From Aurantimonas coralicida (GTDB lineage: Bacteria > Pseudomonadota > Alphaproteobacteria > Rhizobiales > Rhizobiaceae), in assembly GCA_011050685.1 (NCBI GenBank), contig DRFF01000121.1, positions 1 through 55,684 of the forward strand: DNA of 55,684 nt, in the 5' to 3' direction. Each line of letters begins with the position of its first letter. Position 1 is the first letter of the stretch. This document shows positions 39,520-47,078 of the stretch, piece by piece. Below the pieces are notes generated by a model. It was not told the origin of the DNA. It did not search any database and worked only from the letters and a program-made list of their open reading frames with translations. The position numbers were made by a program, and so were the translations under genes.

Positions 39520-40206
39520 TCACGCTGCCCACTCTGTGTTCGCCATCGCCAAGTCGATAAAGCTGCCGACATCCACCCAATATCCCTCGATCGGGTAGGC
39601 CGCAACCCGGTCCAGCCGGTCAATCAGCTCAGGCATGTCGAAGTGTCCCTCGGGCGCTAGGTCCAGCGCCTTCGGGTCTAGCACATAGACGCCGGCGTTG
39701 ACCAGCGTGCCCTCGATCGGCTTTTCGCGCAGGGAGATCAACCGTATCGCGGTGGAGCCTGGGGCTGGCTCGACATCGAGGACGCCGTAGGGGCCTTGGC
39801 GCTGGGACAAAGCCGCGCAGACCGTCGCCTGGACGTTCGCCCGGGCGTGGTATTCCATGAGATCGCCGTATTCGATCTTGGCGAGCACATCGGCGTTGCA
39901 GAGAATGAAGGGCACATCGAAGGCAGGAAGCAGCCTGAGCGCCCCGCCGGTGCCCAATGGCTCCGTCTCGTGGATGTACTTGATCTTGAGGCCTCGCACC
40001 CCGCCGTCGCCGAAGTAATCCTTGATGAGGTCCGCCTTGTAGTTGACGCATAGCCAGAAGCGGCGGAAGCCTTGGCGCGCGAACCCATCGATGATCTGCT
40101 CGAGGATCGGCTTGCCACCGACCTTCAACAAGGACTTGGGGTGTTTCTCGGTGAGCGGATGGAGACGCAAGCCTCGGCCACCAGCCATGAGAATCACAGG
40201 CGTCAT
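39520..40206 (-). CDS. Sugar-1-phosphate nucleotidyltransferase (PtmE-like)
   Basis: A 228-residue GT-A nucleotidyltransferase. Visible motifs are LMAGGRGLRLHPLTEKHPKSLLKVGGKPIL (6-35, nucleotide loop) and LCNADVLAKI (metal Asp), with a closing region GYWVDVGSFIDLAMAN. In legionaminic acid pathways that use GDP-sugars this step is done by PtmE, which carries extra N-terminal CBS domains absent here. It would make the GDP (or UDP)-GlcNAc-type entry compound for LegB. Guanylyl versus uridylyl specificity cannot be decided by eye. Confidence 0.75.
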   Translation of the reverse strand: MTPVILMAGGRGLRLHPLTEKHPKSLLKVGGKPILEQIIDGFARQGFRRFWLCVNYKADLIKDYFGDGGVRGLKIKYIHETEPLGTGGALRLLPAFDVPFILCNADVLAKIEYGDLMEYHARANVQATVCAALSQRQGPYGVLDVEPAPGSTAIRLISLREKPIEGTLVNAGVYVLDPKALDLAPEGHFDMPELIDRLDRVAAYPIEGYWVDVGSFIDLAMANTEWAA

Positions 40207-40445
40207 GGCCAGACGTAGCGCCCCGCTTTTTCGCGCCGCTTCCGGCGCCGCTGGCGTTCCTCTTCCTTCACGATGTGATGTGTGTCCCGATAGATCGGGA
40301 TCTGGCGATCAAGGCGATCCATTATCCACCGTATCGGTTTGGGTGGTTGAAGCATGGCCCGAACCTGGTGACCGAAATCAAGCGCCTCCGCTGCCTTTTG
40401 GGCTTGGGCCACCCGCTGTTCGATGTCAGCCGATGAAGGCTTCAT
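40203..40445 (-). CDS. Hypothetical basic protein
   Basis: An 80-residue protein, helical and basic (IEQRVAQAQKAAEALDFGHQV, C-terminus EEERQRRRKRREKAGRYVWP). It overlaps the coiled-coil gene upstream and the nucleotidyltransferase gene downstream (ATGA each). The function is unknown. Confidence 0.55.
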   Translation of the reverse strand: MKPSSADIEQRVAQAQKAAEALDFGHQVRAMLQPPKPIRWIMDRLDRQIPIYRDTHHIVKEEERQRRRKRREKAGRYVWP

Positions 40446-40696
40446 GCAGCATCGTTGAAGTCATCGAGGACTTCGTTGAACCGCCTGAGACGGTTAGCGA
40501 ATTTGGCCTCACGGGCGAAAAAGGAATCCTCACGCATCTTGATGATGACCTCGCGCATATCCAGATCGGCGCGCCTCTTGGCAAGTGTCCTGGCCTCGAA
40601 CTTGAGCCCGACATCGAGCGCCTCTATCGCCGCCTGGGCTCTGTCTAGTTGGGCGGAGCGTTCGACAAGGCGCTCCAGAAATACAGCGAACGACAT
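40442..40696 (-). CDS. Coiled-coil protein with FxNRLxRFNE tail, small copy
   Basis: An 84-residue helical protein (VERSAQLDRAQAAIEALDVGLKFEARTLAKRR...). It ends FANRLRRFNEVLDDFN, a tail shared with the 193-residue coiled-coil protein just upstream (FQNRLSRFNEGLD). The shared end suggests that both bind one partner. No known domain. Confidence 0.6.
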   Translation of the reverse strand: MSFAVFLERLVERSAQLDRAQAAIEALDVGLKFEARTLAKRRADLDMREVIIKMREDSFFAREAKFANRLRRFNEVLDDFNDAA

Positions 40697-40724
40697 GGCG
40701 CTGATTTCGGCTCATCGGGTAGAT

Positions 40725-41306
40725 CTAGTCGAGGCCTTCGTTGAACCGGCTGAGCCGGTTCTGGAAGGTGGTCTCGCGAACCGATAGCGCATTCTCGCGG
40801 GCTTTCAAGGCCGTCTGGCGGTCGTTCATCTCGACGGTTCTGTCGTCCAGTCCTGCGGCTTGCTTCTTGAGGCGATCAGTGGTGGCTTGCACTTCGTCGC
40901 GCTCCTCGCCTAGCCGTTTCTCATCGGCGGCGAGCTTAGCGGCGAACTCGGCTTGGCCGGCGGTCTCCTGCGTCAACCGCTTTTCCTTGTTCTCCAGCCG
41001 CTCGCCCTCTTTCGCACGAACCTGCCCGAGCTTCGTCATTTCCTCCCTGTGGCGCGTCTGGGCTTCTTTCGACTTCAGCGTTGCCTCATCCATCGCGCTT
41101 TCATGTTTGGCGAGAGCGGCAGCCGACTCTTCCTGAGCCTTTAGTGCTGCGGCCTCGGCCGCGCGCGCCTTCGCCTCGTCCTCGCGCGCCTTCTCTTGAG
41201 CGCCGGTGATCTCGGCGATTATCTCCTCATAGCGCTTGGGCTCTTTGGCGATCTCGATCAGCACGGAAGCCGGAACCTCCATTGCTGGACGCCTTGGGGC
41301 AGGCAT
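40725..41306 (-). CDS. Coiled-coil protein with FxNRLxRFNE tail, large copy
   Basis: A 193-residue protein, almost all heptad-patterned coiled coil (Ala/Glu/Lys/Gln-rich from residue 25 to 180), after a short folded start (MPAPRRPAMEVPASVLIEIAKEPKRYEEIIAEI). Its C-terminus FQNRLSRFNEGLD matches the next gene. Probably a virion or tail-fibre-associated structural rod, since decoration and fibre genes precede it; no enzyme motif. Confidence 0.6.
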   Translation of the reverse strand: MPAPRRPAMEVPASVLIEIAKEPKRYEEIIAEITGAQEKAREDEAKARAAEAAALKAQEESAAALAKHESAMDEATLKSKEAQTRHREEMTKLGQVRAKEGERLENKEKRLTQETAGQAEFAAKLAADEKRLGEERDEVQATTDRLKKQAAGLDDRTVEMNDRQTALKARENALSVRETTFQNRLSRFNEGLD

Positions 41307-41320
41307 GGTGCGTCTCCTCC

Positions 41321-41665
41321 CTACGCGCCGTAGCCGAGCGTCACGTTGGCTGTGACGTCGGTCGACGACTGCATGGCGATATGGGTGTGGCTGGGAAGGA
41401 TGGGGTGGAAGACCTCGACGGTCCCGCCCAGCACAAGCATCGCATCGGACGAGCCGCCGAGGGTGATGTCGCTGGTGCCGAAGGCGACGAGATAGTCATC
41501 GGCCGTGCGGGTCGCCAAGCGGACGGAGCGGTTTGTCGGACCAGCCCACTCGCGCAGACTCGTCGATTGCAGCGCAAGGCTGGTGGAGGTGTTATCGAAG
41601 GTTGCCTCGAAGCTCGGCGCTGTCGAGGCAATCGGGTGGAAGGGAAGCTGGAAGCGGCTGGGCAT
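41321..41665 (-). CDS. Beta-rich virion decoration-like protein
   Basis: A 114-residue protein of beta type (TSLALQSTSLREWAGPTNRSVRLATRTADDYLVAFG, TLGGSSDAMLVLGGTVEVF, DVTANVTLGYGA). Composition and the Gly-Gly-Ser-Ser turn are like the appendage proteins at 6126-6827 and 27126-27641, though clear residue identity is limited. Possibly a head decoration protein. Confidence 0.45.
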   Translation of the reverse strand: MPSRFQLPFHPIASTAPSFEATFDNTSTSLALQSTSLREWAGPTNRSVRLATRTADDYLVAFGTSDITLGGSSDAMLVLGGTVEVFHPILPSHTHIAMQSSTDVTANVTLGYGA

Positions 41666-41695
41666 GGTTATTCTCCGTCAGTCTGGTGAATCGGC

Positions 41696-42253
41696 CTACT
41701 GGGGCGGCAGCCCGGCCGGCCATATGGCTTTGAGAGCGGTTGGGTTGGCGGCGCCGGCGATGCTGGCCGCCACGGCCGCGAGATCCATCCCCCCCAGAGA
41801 CGCGCGGTCGGCGGCGTGTTGGTTGGCGGCGACAGTCCGCCCCTCCAGTCGCGCTCTGTCCTCGTCGATCAGCAGGCGGTTGATCTGGCTTCGGCGAGCG
41901 CCTTGAATCTTACCGGCTTGGATCACCCGCGCCTTCGCCATATCGACGCCGATCAAGCCGCCGCCCACCGGACGCGTCCAGGCATCTCGAAACCAGCGGT
42001 CGGTCGGGATGGTGGATCTGTCAACGACCTCCACATCTGCGGCGTCGACTGGGACGTCCTCAGCCTGTATGACCGCGAGAGCCTCGACCTCAGTAGGAAA
42101 CGTGGCGACAAACTCCGGCGCGGGGCCAACAACGGTGACTCCACCATCAGGCCGCGTGTAGACAATCTTTAGGTGGTCCGCCCAAGCAGCCGTGGCTGAG
42201 ACAACTAGGATGAGAACAAAAACTGCAACAGAAATGAGGTGCTTCATTTTCAT
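41696..42253 (-). CDS. Signal-peptide protein with tail-fibre-assembly-like domain
   Basis: A 185-residue protein with a Sec signal peptide (KHLISVAVFVLILVVSATAAWA). The body contains TIPTDRWFRDAWTR and VDMAKARVIQAGKIQGARRSQINRLLIDEDRARLEG, a pattern that usually ends phage tail-fibre/assembly proteins, joined here to an export signal. It begins directly at the 760-residue protein's stop (TAGATG). It may be delivered to the periplasm or outer surface. An odd fusion. Confidence 0.55.
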   Translation of the reverse strand: MKMKHLISVAVFVLILVVSATAAWADHLKIVYTRPDGGVTVVGPAPEFVATFPTEVEALAVIQAEDVPVDAADVEVVDRSTIPTDRWFRDAWTRPVGGGLIGVDMAKARVIQAGKIQGARRSQINRLLIDEDRARLEGRTVAANQHAADRASLGGMDLAAVAASIAGAANPTALKAIWPAGLPPQ

Positions 42254-44536
42254 CTACTGATCCCCGAACGCAACAACGTGGTAGCTCGTATCCGGGTCGG
42301 CCTTGGTGCCGGAGTCGTTGAAGCAAGTTATCTCCGTCGTACCAGCCGCTGGCGGATTAGCATTGTCCACAGCCGCGTATCTGTTCGTTCCTTCAGCGGT
42401 CGCCACAACAACGTAGTCTGCACCGCTGAAATCCGTGGCCCAGGTAATGGTCATTCGGCCAGTACCGGTGTCGGCAACTGACGTGACGTTGTGGCTGACG
42501 ATAATGCTACCAGCGATATCCGCCTGAACCCAGCCCTTGGCGACGCCGGGACTATGCTTGAGAAGATCAGGCGGAGCGTAGGTGTCCTCGTTAGTCTCGG
42601 CCTCGAGGGCAGCCTGATCTGCTTGAGCGAGGGCCAGTAGCGCCGCCGTACCAAGGCCAAGCGAGGTCCGCGCTGTGGCCCCACTCTCGAGTCCAAACGT
42701 GCCAGTTCCGGTTCCAACGACAAAGTCGGTGTCAACGACCCCGGAGGCATCGAACTCTAATCCGCCGCGCTCGTGCTCGATCGTCCCCGCGCTGAAGAAG
42801 GCGGTGGCCGTGTCGCCCGTCAGGACCGCGACCGTGCCCGTCGCAGAGACCGTCGCGTCGCCGCTGAACGCAGAGGCCGGCGGGAAGTTCTGGACCGCAG
42901 CGCCGTCCCCGACGTGGAGAATGTTCGCGTCAGCCTCCCAGAACACCTGGCCCTCCGCCACTCCTCCCGGAGCGGCAGAAGTCGCGTGCTGAGGCAGGAT
43001 CAGCCCCTCTGTGTCCGTGGAGGCGTCTGTACCGCTCATGTCGAGCAGGTCCGTTGCGCCGGAGGTAGCAGTCAGCCCAGCCACCGACAGGTTGCCGCTG
43101 CTGTCCCATGCGTAGACGACGGTGGCGGCGGTCTTCGCGTAGAACAGAGAGACTGACCCGGAGCTTGCGTGAGTCCTAGTTACCTTTATGTCGAAGGTTC
43201 CGGTGTCGGTGTTCACGGCGTGCGAGGTCAGGTCGACCGCGTCCCACGCCACGACGCCGGTGTTCCTGAACCCGTTGGTCCCGTCAACGGGGGTGAACGC
43301 CGTGAACAGGTGCGACCCGGCGGTGGAGTACCCGAAGGTCGGCTGAACGCCGGGGTTCGGTGCGGCCGTCTCGATGATGAACTCGATCTCGGTGAACGCA
43401 GCGGCGGCCCCGATCAAGATGTAGTCGTCGTCCGAGACGAATATCGTGGTGTTCGTGCCGTTAGAGCCGTCGATCATGGCGGCGACATCGGTCGAGGTGG
43501 TGTTGTTCGTGCCAGTCGTTGGATTCGCGAACGAGCCAGCGTCTTGAAGGACTGCCCCGACGACCGCACCCACCTTCAACCCGTAGATAGCGTCCGCCCC
43601 ACCATCCGTGGCGAGAACCTCAAGGCCAAACACCTCCCCGCCTGTAGCCGCTATCTCGTCGATGTTGACGAGTATTACCGCCTCGTCCTCCCCGGTAGAG
43701 ATCGCGCCAGTGATATAGTCGATGTCCAGCGCCTTGACGTCGCCGAAGCCGGCCGCGTCCGCGACGATCTCAACCGCGTGGTTGTCAGCTTCTGCGGCCG
43801 TGTGGACGATGTGGACATCGGTGCTCGTGACGCGGATGCCCTCGCGGCCCCCGGCGATGAGGGAGAGTTCGTCATCCCCAGCGGTCCCGATGCCGGTGTC
43901 AGTGTCGTTGCCGTTAGGAATGAATGTCGGAGTTGTGGCGCTCGGGTTGACGGCCCTAATATCGCCGCCAGGATTAACGTTAAAACCGCCGTTGCTAAAA
44001 ATGAACCGTATCGCACCGTTGATCGCTGCGCGGAAGTCACCAGACCCCTCCCAGTAAAAGCCGGTGTCGGGGTCGCTGGGGAAATAGAGTGACGGAGACG
44101 ACACCGACCCGTCGGAAAGTCCAACGGTTGCGCCCGTCGTGTCGCCGATGGCGCCCGGAGCAGACATCTTCGCGGTGATGTTGGCGGGGGTCGTCACTCG
44201 GTCGGTGGCTGTCCCCGTGACCGTCTCCGCGTCGGTCGCCAATTCGGCCACGCCTTCCGCCGTCGCGGTCGCCGCCGTCACGGCGCTGCCGGTTATTGCG
44301 TCGGCGGTAAAGCCCGCCGCCATGGCAACCGCAAGTTCGTCGCGCGTGATGCGCTTGGTGCGATCCGCCGCCGCGGGTTCCGAAACGTCGACGATCACGA
44401 AATGATCGCCAGCCGCCGTGTTGACCCCGGTGATTGCTGTCAGCGCGGAGATGGTGATCGCATAGGCGACGGCAGGCACAAGGACGAGTCCCGCCACCCC
44501 GACCCACAGCTTGTTGCGTTTAAGCCAGTCGATCAT
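42254..44536 (-). CDS. Large tail-fibre-like protein with an N-terminal signal/anchor
   Basis: A 760-residue Ala/Gly/Thr/Asp-rich beta protein. It begins with MIDWLKRNKLWVGVAGLVLVPAVAYAI, a signal peptide or membrane anchor, unusual for a virion fibre. It then has fibre-type modules: FPSDPDTGFYWEGSGDFRAAINGAIRF (residues ~150-176, a common fibre neck motif), repeats of TG-x-IST/GTAT turns, and a C-terminal lectin-like domain. It precedes the secreted 185-residue protein. It could be a fibre that travels through the membrane or a surface adhesin expressed in the host. It overlaps the 55-residue gene. Confidence 0.6.
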   Translation of the reverse strand: MIDWLKRNKLWVGVAGLVLVPAVAYAITISALTAITGVNTAAGDHFVIVDVSEPAAADRTKRITRDELAVAMAAGFTADAITGSAVTAATATAEGVAELATDAETVTGTATDRVTTPANITAKMSAPGAIGDTTGATVGLSDGSVSSPSLYFPSDPDTGFYWEGSGDFRAAINGAIRFIFSNGGFNVNPGGDIRAVNPSATTPTFIPNGNDTDTGIGTAGDDELSLIAGGREGIRVTSTDVHIVHTAAEADNHAVEIVADAAGFGDVKALDIDYITGAISTGEDEAVILVNIDEIAATGGEVFGLEVLATDGGADAIYGLKVGAVVGAVLQDAGSFANPTTGTNNTTSTDVAAMIDGSNGTNTTIFVSDDDYILIGAAAAFTEIEFIIETAAPNPGVQPTFGYSTAGSHLFTAFTPVDGTNGFRNTGVVAWDAVDLTSHAVNTDTGTFDIKVTRTHASSGSVSLFYAKTAATVVYAWDSSGNLSVAGLTATSGATDLLDMSGTDASTDTEGLILPQHATSAAPGGVAEGQVFWEADANILHVGDGAAVQNFPPASAFSGDATVSATGTVAVLTGDTATAFFSAGTIEHERGGLEFDASGVVDTDFVVGTGTGTFGLESGATARTSLGLGTAALLALAQADQAALEAETNEDTYAPPDLLKHSPGVAKGWVQADIAGSIIVSHNVTSVADTGTGRMTITWATDFSGADYVVVATAEGTNRYAAVDNANPPAAGTTEITCFNDSGTKADPDTSYHVVAFGDQ

Positions 44537-44700
44537 CCCTCTGTCTCCAGTTCAGTGCCTTCCTCGGTCTCAATCGGAGTCGCATCTTCAGTCTCAATCC
44601 TTCGCCCACCAGGACCAGGGGTGGCCCCGCGCTTAGCGGCGCGGAGACGATTGTGGGGGCGGAAATTGAAACCGTCCCGGCCGGTATATTCGCTGGGCAT
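44533..44700 (-). CDS. 55-residue acidic-tailed protein
   Basis: A small protein: a basic folded start (MPSEYTGRDGFNFRPHNRLRA) and an acidic Glu/Thr-rich tail (IETEDATPIETEEGTELETEG). TGATG overlaps the upstream stop, and its stop overlaps the fibre gene ATG (ATGA). No function known; it is coupled to the fibre gene. Confidence 0.55.
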   Translation of the reverse strand: MPSEYTGRDGFNFRPHNRLRAAKRGATPGPGGRRIETEDATPIETEEGTELETEG

Positions 44701-44870
44701 CAGCGGGACTCCAGGATGGTGCGGTGGCGCTTGCGCTTCCGCTTGGGCAGCTTGCCGCCCTTGTCCTCGGCGACATATTCCTTCGCCACCTTGATCGGGA
44801 TCCCAAGGCGTCCTCGGCCAGCGGCGGCGGCGTGCATGGCCCCGCGCATGGCCTCGCTTAACATCGGCAT
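44700..44870 (-). CDS. 56-residue basic protein
   Basis: A small protein of helical start (MPMLSEAMRGAMHAAAAGRGRLGIPIKVAKEYVAEDKG) and a strongly basic tail (KLPKRKRKRHR), like nuclear-localisation-type clusters used by small phage DNA-binding proteins. GGAG precedes the ATG, and TGATG overlaps the next gene. The function is unknown. Confidence 0.6.
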   Translation of the reverse strand: MPMLSEAMRGAMHAAAAGRGRLGIPIKVAKEYVAEDKGGKLPKRKRKRHRTILESR

Positions 44871-44895
44871 CAGAGGGATCCGCTCCTAGAGGACT

Positions 44896-45243
44896 TCAAC
44901 CGAGGGTGCGGCGCCGGCGCCCAGTAGTGCCGGCAACGCGGTATTTTCCAGGCCCGCCCCCAACTGGAGGCACACCAGCGCGCGCCTTACCGCCGAGAGG
45001 AGCGACGCGCTGCCTCTTTGGCTTGCTTGGCTGGGCGGCTGCTGCCTTACCTATTCCGTAATGCGCCAACAGGGTTGCTCTGGGCGCTGTCTGAGGAGCG
45101 TGTGAGTGATGTTCCTGACCTGGATTAGGCGGGAACGGATCGCTCTTCTTCGGCCCGGTCGGCTTATGCGACGACCCACCGTAATGTTTCCCCATGTGGC
45201 CGTGCGGGGCTGTGCCCTCTGGATGCTCATGCTTGTCTGCCAT
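44896..45243 (-). CDS. His/Pro/Lys-rich low-complexity protein
   Basis: A 115-residue disordered, basic protein (MADKHEHPEGTAPHGHMGKHYGG..., ending TTGRRRRTLG). It follows the small terminase with GGAG just before its ATG. Such disordered basic proteins beside terminases may be DNA-compacting or head proteins. No motif. Confidence 0.55.
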   Translation of the reverse strand: MADKHEHPEGTAPHGHMGKHYGGSSHKPTGPKKSDPFPPNPGQEHHSHAPQTAPRATLLAHYGIGKAAAAQPSKPKRQRVAPLGGKARAGVPPVGGGPGKYRVAGTTGRRRRTLG

Positions 45244-45244
45244 T

Positions 45245-45766
45245 TTACTCCTTGCCTTTCTTCGGGTCGGCCCGGTTCAAAATGAGCGCGATCCCACGGG
45301 CGAGCTGGCGGCCCTCGAGCTTGATCGGGATCGGCTTCTCGCCGCCCTCATGGACGATCTTATCGGCGTAGCGCGGGAGGAGCCGGGAGACGATCCACTT
45401 GCGCGCGTCGATGCGCAGACGGTGGCGGGCGAGCCGCGCCGAACTCATCGCCAAGTCGCCGACGTCATCGTCTTTTTCGTCGTCGGCAATCTCTATGATG
45501 TCGTCCGCATAGAGCTCGGCCTGGGCCTTGCGCGCGTGCGCGTACCGTAAGGAAAATTCGGTACGCGGATCATCCTTGGGATGGGTATCGAACAACCACC
45601 CCATCACAGTGTCGACATGCGGCATGCCAGGTGTTTGGCATATGCGGCGCAGCGAATCGCCTTTCGCCAGCCGCTTGCAAATCGTTGCTGCAAGGGCATC
45701 CGAATAGAGGGTCGGCCGGCCGCGCTTTTTGTCCGCGCGCTTCTTGGGCGCACGCTTCTTGGCCAT
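45245..45766 (-). CDS. terS: Terminase small subunit
   Basis: A 173-residue protein: a basic start (MAKKRAPKKRADKKRGRPTLYSDAL), a helix-turn-helix region (ATICKRLAKGDSLRRICQTPGMPHVDTVMGWLFD), a central helical oligomerisation domain (YAHARKAQAELYADDIIEIADD) and RLRIDARKWIVSRLLPRYADKI, the typical end of phage small terminases. It would recognise the pac or cos site and recruit TerL. The ATG at 45766 begins at the conserved region. TerL lies about 20 kb downstream. Confidence 0.8.
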   Translation of the reverse strand: MAKKRAPKKRADKKRGRPTLYSDALAATICKRLAKGDSLRRICQTPGMPHVDTVMGWLFDTHPKDDPRTEFSLRYAHARKAQAELYADDIIEIADDEKDDDVGDLAMSSARLARHRLRIDARKWIVSRLLPRYADKIVHEGGEKPIPIKLEGRQLARGIALILNRADPKKGKE

Positions 45767-45777
45767 GGGATTTAGGG

Positions 45778-46089
45778 CTAGTCGACGCGCTTGCGGGCGC
45801 TTACCCGCACCACGGTTTGCTCTTTTGTGGTCGAGTGGCGCCGGCACCAAGCGGGCCCGAGCTTCTCCTTGGCCGCCTCGACGTCGAGCGTCGTGCGCTC
45901 GTGTGTGGACACGGTGGCGCGGGCACGTTCACCCTCGACTTCCGTGATCCCCGAGGCGATGAGCGCGTCCTTCAATTCGCGCTCGCGCACGGTCAGCTCG
46001 GCCACCGCCGCCTTCAGATCAAGTAACTCGTCGGCAAGCTCAGGCGGAGCTAGGGTATCCGGCGCGGCTGGGACGTTACGGCGAAACAT
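45778..46089 (-). CDS. Hypothetical phage protein, coiled-coil plus basic C-terminus
   Basis: A 103-residue protein with a helical segment (ADELLDLKAAVAELTVRERELKDALIASGITEVEGERARATVS) and a C-terminal TTLDVEAAKEKLGPAW...KEQTVVRVSARK. This two-part pattern (coiled coil, then a VEGERxRxTVS strand and xxLDVxAAKxxLGxxW) is a widespread phage family of unknown function. It overlaps the XRE gene end by 14 bases. Confidence 0.6.
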   Translation of the reverse strand: MFRRNVPAAPDTLAPPELADELLDLKAAVAELTVRERELKDALIASGITEVEGERARATVSTHERTTLDVEAAKEKLGPAWCRRHSTTKEQTVVRVSARKRVD

Positions 46090-46450
46090 GGGGGGGTTCT
46101 CGATCGGTTAGGGTGATCTCGACGGCGAGTTCCTCCGTCCAGGCGCAGAAATCAGCGAGAGATGGGGATGCCTTATGCCGCTCCCAGCGGCTCAAGGCCG
46201 AATCGCTGACACCGATGCGGGCCGCAAGTTCGGCCTGGTTGAGATGGAGCGCATGGCGGCGCCGGCAGAGCCGGGTGACGATCTCCGAGGGCAACACGGT
46301 AGCTACGCCATGGCATTCTTGGGGGGGATTTGTGGGGAGAAGGGTGGGGCCAGGCGACAACCCGGCCACGCTATCTTCGCCTATACCAGATTTAGGCCGA
46401 GATGCGCCACGGCGTTTCAGCAAACCGGCGAAAAGGCCGAATCTACCCAT
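46076..46450 (-). CDS. XRE-family helix-turn-helix regulator
   Basis: A 124-residue protein. The DNA-binding domain is at about 53-110 (LPSEIVTRLCRRRHALHLNQAELAARIGVSDSALSRWERHKASPS). The N-terminal 50 residues are basic, Pro/Gly-rich and without recognised fold. It overlaps the end of the DUF6362-like regulator (46443-46450) and may act with it in late-gene control. A start at an internal codon nearer the domain is possible. Confidence 0.65.
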   Translation of the reverse strand: MGRFGLFAGLLKRRGASRPKSGIGEDSVAGLSPGPTLLPTNPPQECHGVATVLPSEIVTRLCRRRHALHLNQAELAARIGVSDSALSRWERHKASPSLADFCAWTEELAVEITLTDREPPHVSP

Positions 46451-46961
46451 TTTCCGTCGTCAGCTCGTCGGCGATACACTGCATCGCTTGCCAGTACCAA
46501 CGCCGGCAGGTCGCCTCGCTGGGCCGAGCCTGCCCACTGCGGTCCTCGAGGGCGGCCACGCCCGTCCATGTCATCCGGTCGCCATCGCGGCCGCCGGCCA
46601 GACGCCGCCAGACCATGCGGCGCCGCTTGCGGCCGAGCCAGTTGAGCCACGGAGTCGTGCCCGAGAGACCAAGCCTGGGCTTGGAAAGGCCGAAAATCGC
46701 GGCCTCCATCTCATCGATTTCCTGCGGCGAGGGCGAGGTCGGCTTCATCTCGGACCCAGGCGGCACGCCATCGACCTCGATCGCGCCCAATGCCGCCACA
46801 AAGGCGGTCGACCACGTCTCGACGACCTCCGGAAAGCGCGATCTGAGCGGGTTGCGCAGGTAGCGCGCCTCCAAATCCGGCAATCGCTGCAGCACATCAA
46901 CCGCGGCGACCAGCCAAGCCTCGACTCGCTTCGCCGTCCAGAACAACCATCGCCCCCCCAA
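46443..46961 (-). CDS. DUF6362-like regulator (possible late-gene activator)
   Basis: A 172-residue protein resembling DUF6362: a start WTAKRVEAWLVAAVDVLQRLP, a FPEVVETW segment, an IDEMEAAI helix and a C-terminal helix-turn-helix ending RRWYWQAMQCIADEL. These proteins sit before terminases in phages of Alphaproteobacteria and are thought to replace antiterminator Q; that role is an inference from position. TTG at 46961 is the only early start in frame; a later one is possible. A 117-base gap upstream may contain its promoter. Confidence 0.6.
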   Translation of the reverse strand: MGGRWLFWTAKRVEAWLVAAVDVLQRLPDLEARYLRNPLRSRFPEVVETWSTAFVAALGAIEVDGVPPGSEMKPTSPSPQEIDEMEAAIFGLSKPRLGLSGTTPWLNWLGRKRRRMVWRRLAGGRDGDRMTWTGVAALEDRSGQARPSEATCRRWYWQAMQCIADELTTENG

Positions 46962-47078
46962 AAGTCAAGCAGGGCAATAGGTTAGCAGAAAATCGTGGTT
47001 TGGGAAATCAGGTGGGCGGGCGGATGGTGCCGTCAGGATGTTTGGGAGGGAAGCCTGGGAGACGTAGGGGCGAGGCGG

